Shown here: positions 25,260-36,100 of the stretch, one piece after another | How the letters are laid out: the number at the start of each line of letters is the position of its first letter | Position numbering within the stretch: the first letter of the stretch is position 1 | Assembly: GCA_008638375.1 (NCBI GenBank) | Contig: VIRR01000532.1 | Coordinates: 62,001-126,000 of the forward strand | Origin: Nyssa sinensis | Taxonomy: Eukaryota; Streptophyta; Magnoliopsida; Cornales; Nyssaceae | Length of the DNA: 64,000 nucleotides | Reading direction: 5' to 3' | Notes under the pieces: generated by a model | What the model was told of the DNA's origin: nothing | The model's database searches: none | The model's input: only the letters and a program-made list of their open reading frames with translations | Made by a program: the position numbers and the translations under genes

Positions 25260-26889
25260 GACCTTAGAAACTTAAATACTAAGTGTATTTATGAAATTAA
25301 ACAAAAATATTAGATTTCTCTAATTAATTTATTGTATAATCAGAGTAGAGTAGGATAGAAGAATCTTATTACAACCTCTCTCTCTAAACTTGGCGAGGGA
25401 TTGATATCCTTGCCCTTGTAACCAAGCAAACCTCGATTAAAAACTCCCATTCTATTTAAGATAGAATGAGGGGGTAAATTATCATCATCTAATTACAATT
25501 TCTACAATTGCTTTAAATATTAGTACCTTTTCAAATAAAATGACTCATCAATCTCTAAATGCAGCTATTGGATTTGAGGAAATAAAATAAAAGATGTGAG
25601 AAAGGGAGAAGAAAGAACTACGAGTGAACCCGAATAAACTGCACGGTACTAGACTGATTGTCGCAAATTGATTACATTAATGCCTATTTATAAACCTCTT
25701 CAGAGTAACTAAAATGAAAGTCAAGCCTAATTATGAAACTAATTAGGGAATACATAATATTCTATTTATGTATAAGTTCAATGTATGTTAACAACAATAT
25801 AAAAAAAAACTTGATATTATAGGAGATGTAAACAAATATTCTCCCCCTAACATTTACTTGATATAAAGTAATCTACGGGCATGCAAATTTGAAACTTTGT
25901 AGAATCTAAGGATGATTATTGTGGTGGGCCCATTATTTGGACCATTCTTGTTCCACCTTTTAAGGATATAATAAGAATAAGAACACCAATTGGTTCATTA
26001 CCCATATAAAATTATGCAAAATGCTCAGTTTATCCACAGAGAGATGAGCTGTATTCTAACTAATGTTGTTAAGCAAGCACAATTTGTAGACTTGGGACAA
26101 TGATAGATGATAGATGATTCTATAATCATAATAGAGTAAAGAATGGGAAAAGAAGGTTAAGTTTGCAAGAAAATTTAGAGGCTTGGGCTGTGGGTCAGCA
26201 AAAATACCAAACCCTAACTACCCTTTCATTGCAAGTCATACCCAATTTAAATCTTCATAATGTTTGGTCTTTTGCTTGTTTAGGATTTTTCCTACTTTGC
26301 CTCTTCCTATCCACTTCAAATAAGAATTGTTCCAAACCAAACACTCCAATTCACGCAATCTCCATAGATACCACCACCCTTAGTTTTCATAATGATTGAA
26401 AGAAAAGTACCTTTGGTTGGTCCATTTCAAATAAATTTACCACAAACAAATTACAGCAAGGGCATCTTCAATTTGCTTATTGATTCCATTTTTTACTCAA
26501 ATTTTATTAAATTTCTAACATTGAATATTAGTAATCTATCAGAACAGAAACACACACACACACATATATATATATCATACATGATATTGCTTGATATGGG
26601 TGGCAATTATTTTAGCTTGGTGGGTCCAAATTTGGAATGCCAATAAATTCATCACTTTAAAGATGTTTATCTTGTGGGTCAGCTACTAATTCGATCATAC
26701 TCCACGTAGAGTTTTAACTATCTTGTGGATTATTTTGTTTACTGTCATTTCAAAATAAATTCCCATCAATGTATCATTTAATATTAAGAAAATTATTAGT
26801 CCGCTCTAAGGATCGGATATCGAGTTACAAAAGAGAGAAAAAAAAAAAACCAAAATGTGTTTCTTAAATGTATATGACTTTCGGTATAG
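25260..26889. other. Intergenic, nothing recognised
   Basis: Two adjacent plus-strand frames at about 26,163-26,646 lack any family resemblance. CA/TA repeats lie at about 26,551-26,575. Confidence 0.4.
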
Positions 26890-27320
26890 AAATAAAATCA
26901 TATAAATAACTTTTCATCGATATTTTAATTTTTCATAAAAAAAATACATATAATGTTCAACTTGAAACATTAAAAAAAAAAAAAAACACTCCTACTATTC
27001 TTTTGAACTAAAGAAATTGTATTTTCAAAACTTGCTCATGTCATAATTTTTTTCCACTTATAATACTTTTGACTCCAATTATGTAAAATTGATAAGATAA
27101 TAATTAGGACATGTCATAAATGAGTATATATATATATATATATAAGTACATAAATAATTATTTATCTCTCTAATAATTAATATTATAAAAAAATTAATTA
27201 TTAAGTAATAAAATTATTAATTACCTACGAGAGAACCATGTTGGCTCTTTAAAATTTTATTAATTATTAAATATTATTAACTTATTGAATAAAAGAGTTG
27301 ATAGTAATTCGATCGTATCT
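26890..27320. repeat. Diverged dispersed repeat, copy B
   Basis: Collinear with 12,340-12,760 in the same orientation, with many substitutions and indels. As with copy A, a palindromic MITE follows about 50-60 bp downstream. Confidence 0.55.
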
Positions 27321-27372
27321 ACTTACTTAAAATTTATGTGCATTACCATTAAGTAAAAAGAATATAAATCAT

Positions 27373-27515
27373 CAATGATGTTATACTTTCCAAATTTGTA
27401 TTTTAAATTTTATTCCAAATGATGTGACAAATCACATTAATTACATGATTTAAAATATTATCAATAATATAGTACTACATCATTTGATATAAAAATTTGA
27501 AAAATATAGCATTGC
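27373..27515. mobile_element. Palindromic MITE, about 143 bp
   Basis: The left arm begins caatgatgttatac. The right arm, reverse-complemented, begins gcaatgctatatt. Both continue into ccaaatttg/tcaaattt and then ccaaatgatgtg/tcaaatgatgta. It folds as a hairpin with an AT-rich loop and resembles the 12.8-kb hairpin element. Confidence 0.6.
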
Positions 27516-27519
27516 TCAT

Positions 27520-28940
27520 AAATTATAAACATGCTAATAATTGCGATTGTCCAAATCCTTATGTAAATTTTACAAAACGATACATTTTGGAACTATTCTC
27601 TAAGGAAAAAATAGTCTAATGAAAAGGTCTCGTAAGATGGTATCGAGTTGAAATTTGAGTATTTATGTGAGACTCATGAAAAGATTTCACTGGATGATGT
27701 CAAGCTCAAATTTAAAATTTTTTTTAGGTAAACTTGATCTATTGATCAAGTCAATAAATCTGACCAATTATTTTAAGTTATGCAGACAAAAATAATTTTT
27801 CTTTCCTACAAAAATAGACAACATATACACGTGACATGATATAATTAGTCAAGTCTATGCTTAGATAATGAACTCAATCGATCCACCTAAAAACTTTTTT
27901 AAATTTAAGTATTCAGCCAGACTTATATAAGTTCACACGAATATTCAAATCTTTGGTGAAAGTCTCATAATATGGACTTTTTTTTTTCTTTCCCAAACAC
28001 ACGTCTGCCACTGGCCATGAAAACATACTGAATAATCTCGTACGGTCTATATCATGTGGCCATGACAGGAAAATGCTGGTGGCTAGCTTCATGTCCACGA
28101 CCATGACATTGCCCATCGCAATTTATTAGGGTGCTCAGAAGCTGCTTACTGTCATGTGAATAGTAAGTGATCTGAGTTGTCCAATAGCCTTACAGGTGTG
28201 AAAGAAATTGATTGAATCATTGACGGTCCAATTCGAAACTGATGCTTGAATGAATTCATTATTTATTCTTGAATTACTTACACCTTTGAATGATAAAAAT
28301 GAAGAATTCATTGAAAAAGGGGGGGGGGGGGGAGGGTGGAGAAGCTGAGAAGAAAAGGGGAGGGAGAGTTTTTCTTTCATTGCATTTAAGGAGAAGAGAG
28401 ATGGTAAGTTCTTTCACCTTTAAGTCTCCGAGGTAGTTCAACTAGCAGGAGTCAAAGTAATAAGTGATTAATCTCATCAAGTTTTTAATTCAAAATTTAC
28501 TGGGTTTGTAATTATTTTGGAGGACCATTGTTTTTCATTGAATCGATTTATGTAGAGAACTAGTTCTGCCTGGGTCTAACGGAGTTTACTCTGATATAAT
28601 CCTTTATCTACTATAATGAAATATTACTTAATTGAATAGAAGATAATTAAATGTTTCGTTCGTTGCCAAAAAAAAAAAGTTCTTTCACTTTGGTTTCTTT
28701 GAAAAGTGAGCTAAAAAATCAAAGGAGAAAAAAAACAGTTTTTTTTTTTTAACATTTTCCCTTGAAAAATCCTAATAACTTAAATAAAATCAATTTTTAT
28801 TGTCATTTTGTTGCACCTTAATTAATCTAATTTGAAATTTCACTTTTGCTCGATTATTTTGTTATAATAGTTTAAATATAGCAAAATTTAGGTAATTAAT
28901 TTATAAATAAAATTTTATGTCTCACTATTTTCATCTCATT
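27520..28940. other. Intergenic with a G homopolymer
   Basis: No gene is recognised. A run of 14 G lies at 28,319-28,332, directly downstream of AT-rich sequence. Frames that cross it are artefacts. Confidence 0.45.
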
Positions 28941-28947
28941 TTCATTC

Positions 28948-29165
28948 AAGGGCGGATATAAGGGATGTTAGTAGGGCCATGGCCCCCGAAATTTTAGAAA
29001 TTTAATTTTATCATCTTATTTTCTATAGAATCTCTCTCTTTTTTTTTTCAAATAAGGAATCCCCCCCCCCCTTCAAAAATTTTCATATGTTTTATCAGAA
29101 ACCCTTTAAAAGTTTTAATTTTTATTTTTTACCCTCCTAAATCAATGGTCTAATCCGCAACTGCT
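28948..29165. mobile_element. Possible short TIR element (ggcggat ends)
   Basis: The left end has aagggcggata. The right end, reverse-complemented, has gcagttgcggatta. A centrally placed ccatggccccc and a C run lie between them. The layout resembles a common dispersed plant element with GGCGGAT-type termini. Borders and target duplication were not resolved. Confidence 0.4.
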
Positions 29166-29423
29166 TTTATTTCACCTCTCTCACAACAACTAAGACCCAC
29201 CACCATGAGGTCTACTGGCGAGTCTCACATGTTGTTAAAGAGGTGGGATAGAGATTACATAAAAATAGCGTGACATAAAACATTATTCTTAATTTATTAT
29301 TATAAAAATTATGAGACATAAAAACTTACTTTTAATTTATTGTCGTGTTCGTGTTGGCAACAATTCGTGAAAAGAGTTGTTGTTATAGTTTAAGATAAAA
29401 GTAAAAAAAAAAAATTAGGGAAG

Positions 29424-29946
29424 AATACTAAAAAGTTTTTAAAATAATTTTTTCAATACAAAAAATCCATGATATATTTTTCCATGTAAAAGATCCAAAA
29501 AAGAAACTTTTAATATAAAAAAGTTTAATTATTAACTTTCATCTTAATACCGTTAAAAAATATTATTGATTAGACTAAAATAACATTCAAGATACATTTT
29601 AAAAAATACTAAATAATAAATATAACAAATTCTTCAATCTAAAAAAAAACATAATATTTTTTTTTATTTATCTAGAATGCCTAAAAAATAAATTTTTACT
29701 TTTTATAAAATGTTATGATTTGTTGGGTTTAAAAATTTTATTTTATAGATTTTTTAATTTTTTTTTTCTAAAAAGTATCTTGAATGTCATTTTAGTATAA
29801 TCAGTAATATTTTTAAACAGTATTAAGATTAAAGTTAACAATTAGATATTTTGTATTAAAATTTTTTTTAGACTTTTTAGATTAAAAAAATATATATTAT
29901 GGATTTTTTAAATTAAAAATATTTATTTTATAAATTTTTTAGTATT
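29424..29946. mobile_element. Foldback element, long inverted repeat (about 523 bp)
   Basis: The left terminus, aatactaaaaag, matches the reverse complement of the right terminus, aatactaaaaaa. The inner arms match strongly: left taactttcatcttaatacc against right taactttaatcttaatact, then attgattagactaaaat against actgattatactaaaatg, then acattcaagatac in both. Arms are roughly 200 bp with a loop of about 100 bp, AT-rich and without a coding frame. It is either a foldback MITE or an inverted duplication. A transcript would form a long hairpin. Confidence 0.75.
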
Positions 29947-29949
29947 TTT

Positions 29950-30625
29950 TTAAAAATTTTATTATGAAGTTGAAAAGCAATGTGTTAACCATAAATTTTC
30001 ATGAGTGGCGGTTGCAATAATCGGCGGGTAACACTCAAACAATTCTTGTATTTGCTATATAACCAGAGTGTGGCCAAATTTGCATGACTATAATCATGAA
30101 TTATATATATATATATATAATTTTTTTATTAAATATATATTTTTAATCAAATAAAATAAATATTTAAGTAGTCAATTAATTTTGACTAATGATTGATGTC
30201 GAACTTATGAATTCAAAAATAAGCCCAATTATATATACATAGATTTTACATAGAAGGAATTTTTTATTTATCTCATTTGCTATTCTCATCAATCACCCCT
30301 ATCATTATCCTCCAATTTTTAGAGTTATAAATATTGAATTTCCAATTAAGTTCTCGTAATCTTCTTTTATTTCCATTCTACCACCTAAAAGGAAGCTCGT
30401 ATCGCCTTCGTAGATAAAGCGTTAGACTTAATATAATATTTTAATAAATGGAATTACAGTGGCCCTTATTTATTAAAATCCAAAATCGTCCTCATTTATT
30501 GTCCTAATCAACTTTCAGCTTGTAAAAAAGAATGCGCGTGGCTTAAGAATTGTCCGATAGCGTGTGTGTTAATTATATGTGTTTAAAAATAAATGTCTTA
30601 ATCAAGTTTTTGAAAACTAAGATTC
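29950..30625. other. Intergenic, nothing recognised
   Basis: AT-rich with a TA run at about 30,103-30,119. No gene is supported. Confidence 0.45.
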
Positions 30626-30629
30626 ACTA

Positions 30630-30822
30630 TCGGGAAGTATGATTAAACAATAAATACAGGGTGGATAAAATTTAATCGTTTCAAGTTTAAGTCTATTCTT
30701 TATCGATTGTTGACAATTAAAACTTAAAAAAAAGATCTGATTATTACAAAAAGTGGACTTAATTTGACGTGTATAAATTACATGTGATACTTCTTAATCG
30801 ATTCATAAAAAAAAAAAAAAAA
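30630..30822 (+). mobile_element. SINE, same family as 25.06 kb
   Basis: It shares with the 25-kb element, in order, gtatga-aaac, aaaatttaa, tttcragttt, tcgwtgttgacaa, acttaatttg, taaycgattcataaaa (variants) and a poly-A tail of 18 A. The 3' half is also part of a 236-bp tandem duplication. A flanking duplication was not found. Confidence 0.5.
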
Positions 30823-31187
30823 AACTTAAGCTCCTATTTCGTATTCATATATCAGATTGGATGTGTTAAAGATAAGTATTATTTTGTAACAAAAATATGT
30901 CACAAAACATTACTCGTTATAGATATTAAGATTCAAAAATATATGTTAACAGTTTGAACTTAAAGAATAGATCCGACTATTACAAATAATTAGACTTAAT
31001 CTGATGTGTGAAAGTTGCACGTGAGACTCTCTAATCGATTCATAAAAAAAACGAAAAAAAACTTCTCTCATTTCTTATTCATATATCATCTTGGATGTGT
31101 TAAAGATAAGTAATATTTTGTAACAAAAATATATGTCACAAAACATTACTCGTTATAGATATTAAGATTCAAAAATATATATTAACT
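30721..31187. repeat. Tandem duplication, period 236 bp
   Basis: Unit 1 (30,721-30,956) and unit 2 (30,957-31,187) share acttaaaraa, attacaaa, taatcgattcataaaa, ggatgtgttaaagataagta, ttttgtaacaaaaatat, gtcacaaaacattactcg and agatattaagattcaaaaa. The second half of the unit is nearly identical. The first half includes the 3' end of the SINE. Confidence 0.85.
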
Positions 31188-31189
31188 CA

Positions 31190-32800
31190 AAGCAACATTG
31201 TTGAATAATTATGTTTAGTTTCAGAACATAAATTTGATTAAATATTAAATAGATGTTGTCACAATTAATTTATTTATTTTAAATCTTATCATTTTAAATT
31301 TTACTTTACACGTGTCAAGATGTTGCCTCCCTTTTTTTTTCGGTTTATTTATAAGAATAGCTCTTTATAATTCAATTTGTTAAGTCGTATTAAATAATTT
31401 GATATGATTAAAATCCAAAACATGTTTATTAATTATATTAATCTAAACTCATTTATACTCAATTAAATCTACTAATTTTCGTATCATGCTAGGCAATGCC
31501 ACCCTTAATAACATTATACTTATTATGGTCTAATATTAAAGTGCCATTGTTTTTTTTAATCATTTCAAACAAACACAAAGTTATAATTTTGTTAAAAAAA
31601 ATGTTTTATAAGACGATCCTGTTTTATTAATTTGGAATATTCTAATAAAACTCACATGGTCCCCTAGTAATCTCACATATGAGACCACCTCACCAAACTT
31701 TAAACTTGCGTTGCAATGACATTTTAAATTTATTTTTAAGTATTATGTATATGTATAAATAACTAGTTTATTTCAGTTAGTTATTCATGTCTTTCGTAAA
31801 AAAATTAGTTATGAAGTCTTACTTTCTCGTAAAAGTATATGCCAACATTTATTTTTATTTAATCATTAATTAGATTGAATTGACTGGACAGACCCATATT
31901 TGAAAGGCTCTTATTACTTCTATTTTGTGTAGTATTCAATTATTTCGTAATATTGTAATTGTATTATTCAATTAATTATAAGGATATCTCCAGCGATAAA
32001 TCAAAGCCACACTTCAACTTAAATTTCAGTCAAAAACTCTAAAAATAATTTTTTAGAAGTAAACTCAAACTCGTCAAATTTATTTTTATTTAAATTTAAA
32101 TCAAAATTAATGCAATACTATTCACAAATTCAAATTAAAATTTAAAACTTTTGAAACAAGATGTAAATTATTTTAAGACAAAATTAGGTTTTTTAAAAAA
32201 GATTTGAGTAAAAGGTAAGTGACTATTGGATAACATCAAATTTAAATGAAATTTGTACTCAAATTTAAATAAGTCGCACTCAAATTTGAGCCATAGTTGA
32301 AGGTGATTTAATATGTGAATTGTTAATTAGTTCTGTAATTTTCAGTTGTTTTGTAATACTATTTAAATGTAACAGTTGAATTGTTTGGTCGTATATATAA
32401 TTGACTGTAACACATGAATTGTTTTGTTATGTAATTTTTAATTATTTTGAAATATTAATTAATTAATTATAATACATAAATTATTAAATTGTGTAATTTT
32501 TAGTTACCTTGTAACATTGTAAGAGAATGTCATTGTCAATCATAAAATTTAAAAAATTTTAATTTAATTAACATATGAATTACATGCGACAATAAATAGC
32601 GAGTTTTGAAACTTCGCTTCTGTTTAAAGTAATATTCCCTACTTCTATTAATTAAAAAAAAGGAGATTTATATATATATATATTAAATATATAAATATGT
32701 GTGTACGTAATTTTTTAGTTGTAACTTGTAAGATTATCAAACCTACCCGTACCTACCCCACATATTCCTATTTGTTTTTTGTTACCCCTAATTTTCTCCA
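31190..32800. other. Intergenic, AT-rich
   Basis: No gene, RNA or clear repeat is supported. The sequence becomes less AT-rich toward the next gene. Confidence 0.45.
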
Positions 32801-33036
32801 CTGTCAGACTGTTCTTTTTTAATTCCTCATTTGGGAAGGAGATTGATGTTCAGTCGCACAGTTAGATACACCAACATCTATGTGAAGAAGCAGTCCACAG
32901 AACAGGAGTCATATTCTCAGATTTGAAGAGCCCAATAGGCTACTGTTGTGCCATTCTTTTTTAAAATTTTCTCGAATCAAAACGGCTGCAGAAGCATTTT
33001 TTTCTCTGTATATATATATTTGTACAATTATTTGAA

Positions 33037-33158
33037 ATGCAGAGAAGCCTGCGATTTTTCTTGGTGTGGGAGCCGATCGGAAAATCGCCGGCGATTTGAT
33101 GGAATCGATGTTGTTCTCATTGAACACATCATTTGATGGAGTTAAAGATTCGGTGTAG
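33037..33158 (+). promoter_or_regulatory. Two short upstream ORFs before the peptidase start
   Basis: An ATG at 33,037 opens a 20-codon frame ending in TGA at 33,097-33,099. That stop overlaps the ATG of a second frame (33,099, TGATG), which ends in TAG at 33,156-33,158, past the presumed main ATG at 33,136 and in another frame. If transcription starts upstream of 33,037, these could reduce translation of the peptidase. The start site is unknown, so the role is inferred. Confidence 0.4.
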
Positions 33159-36100
33159 TCGATGTATTGTTCCTTCGAAACCGGGTTCGCGGACTAAGTT
33201 CCGGTTTGCCTTCGTTGTTTTCGAGGTAAGCTTTTCTGGCCGTCGATTTTCTGTTTACATAAACTAATTTAGTGAGTTTTGATGTTAGAAATGGAGATTC
33301 TAGGGTTTTAGTTTGTGAAATTGAGAAAATAAGCTGGGAATATAGTCCTAGATGCTGTTTGATTTGCTGAGAAATTCCGGAAAAAAGAAGACGAAAAATG
33401 TTGGAGTCTTTCGACTGACACTCTGGTCCTTCACCAGTTAATAAATGTTGCAATTTCTTCTTCTTCGTCTTCTTCTTCTTCCCGCTAGGGTTAGGCTGAT
33501 TTGTGGGACGAATTACGATTGGGAGTTGGAATAATATTGCGAAAGGTATTCTTTTAGTATCTCACAGTTCTAGGTTCAAGATCTCTATATTTTTGGTCAT
33601 TTCTTTATCGGTCCTCTCCTTTTCTTTCCTTTTTCATCATGCTTGGAAGACTTTCCATTCTTTGTTTTCGTTATCTCTTTAATGCAACTGTCCGTGTGCT
33701 TGAGGAGGCAAATTTGTAACAGAAAGTTCTCTCCTCTTTTCCCTTTTCTGTTGAGCTTAAATGTTATCGAGCGTCATATACATACAAACAAATAGATGCA
33801 CTTAGATGGATTTAGGGTTTGGATTACCCAATGGTAGTTCTTAGAATTGCTGGGTTGAAGGGATTTGGGTCAGCCATGCAACAACTAGTTTAATTTTCTG
33901 GCTTTTGTGACGCTGAAATCAGCTTATGGGGCTCAAAGATTATTTCTTTGGTTTGGTATGAGCCAGTATGAGTGTAGTCTTTACAGATCTGTCAGTGTTC
34001 TTAGCAACTAAATATATACATTCGACAACCATTTTTATACTACTTTAAAACATTATTTGGGGCTTCTGGTTTGTGCATATTGTAATTTGTTGTGATACAA
34101 GTGAGGAAAAAAAACGATTGTTGCTTATTCATTTGATATTTTTGTTTTTCTGCCCCTCCCCTTTTTGTTTTTCTGCCCGTCCCCTTTCTGTTTCAGATTG
34201 TATTGATATTGGTGTGGTTTGAGGCTGCTTATGCAAAACCTCAAGAACATGGATCACCATTGCAAGGACTGGAAAATGGTGGTGAAAACATCATATCGCA
34301 TTCTTGCATTCATGATCAGATACTTGAACAAAGGAGGCGGCCTGGTCGCAAGGTGTATTCTGTTACCCCACAGGTTTACCAGGGGTCTGGTATCATAGAA
34401 TCCCTTCACCGCAAGGGAAGGGCATTGCTTGAAATTTCCAAATTTCCAGAGCAGCGAAAAGATGAAAAACAGCCTATTAGAATTTATTTAAATTATGATG
34501 CAGTCGGTCACTCGCCTGATAGAGACTGTCGAAATGTTGGTGACATTGTGAAGGTAAGTGTCATCTATAAATTGGTGACTTTTGGATTGAACATGGGTCA
34601 TGGCTGTGGAGATAATGTTGGATTTGTCCTTTCTGTTTGGTCCACCAGCTTGGGGAGCCTCCTGTGACTTCTGTACCTCGTGTGCCTTCTTGCAATCCTC
34701 ATAGTGATCCACCGATTTTTGGTGACTGCTGGTATAACTGCACTTTGGAGGATATATCCGGGGAGGACAAAAGGCGTCGCCTTCGGAAGGTTACATTTCC
34801 TACTTTAGCTTTTTTCCTTTCTTAAACTGCTTTTGAACTATTGTGAGGGCATTGTTCTTGATAGCAACAAATATGATATTTTGGTGGGATATTCACCATT
34901 TTTTAGATAAGGTTCATGCTACTTAATTGAATGATCTGGTGCGAACTATTAGCTTTTTTCATAGTTGGATATACGTGTTGGTGACCATTACTCTCTCTCT
35001 ATCTAAAGCTTGCATTCAAGCCTTTGAGTTCTATCTTGTTCAAGGCCTATAACAAACCTTCTGTATTTACTTATATCACTTTTATCGTTATTTTTTTCAA
35101 TAAAAAATATTTTAATTTATGGAAGTAATTTGATATAGGCTCTAGGTCAAACAGCAGATTGGTTTAGACAAGCCTTAGCTGTTGAGCCTGTAAAAGGGAA
35201 CTTGCGGTTGAGTGGATATTCTGCATGTGGGCAAGATGGAGGTGTACAGCTTCCACGGGAATATGTAGAAGGTATATTTGTTGCAACAGATGCAAGTCCA
35301 GAGTTCATCGTTTTCTTTTCACCATTCTAGTGATTGGTGGTGCTTCTTGTTACTATTATGTTTAAAAAGCACCCATTCTTTATTAATTCGATTTTCCCCC
35401 TCTCCCAGAGGGTGTTGCTGATGCAGACTTAGTTCTTTTGGTAACTACAAGACCTACAACAGGCAATACTCTTGCATGGGCAGTGGCATGTGAACGTGAT
35501 CAGTGGGGCCGTGCTATTGCTGGTAATTTTTCATGGAGCAGTGGTTGTTATGGAGCACCGTGGTACACTACCATGCATTAGAAAGCTGAAGTCCTAACAA
35601 CTGATGGTACTGTTTTGTTTGCAGGACATGTGAACGTTGCTCCTCGCCACTTGACTGCCGAAGCAGAAACCTTACTTTCGGCTACGCTTATACATGAGGT
35701 GAGTTTGCTTTTCATTATGCAAACTATAAAATGGTACTTTTCTTACTCTGATTAACAAGTTTGGCTTTTGCCAGGTTATGCATGTTCTTGGATTTGATCC
35801 CCACGCATTTGCGCATTTTCGGGATGAGAGGAAAAGAAGGTGCAGTCAGGTAAATAATATTACAGTATAATGTGAGATCTATAATGTTAACAATGGGATA
35901 AAAATATTTTGATAGTACAAAAAAGCAGTTCTTGTACAATTTTTGAATTTAGAAAGTCCTGCCACATACACTATTATGTCTGAAGTGTGGTCATCCTTTC
36001 AATATTTTCTATTCTTAGATGATTTACTGAAAGTATCTAACTATGAATCAACCATTCAAACATCCCACATTGTTGATAGTTGATTGATTTTTGAATAAAA

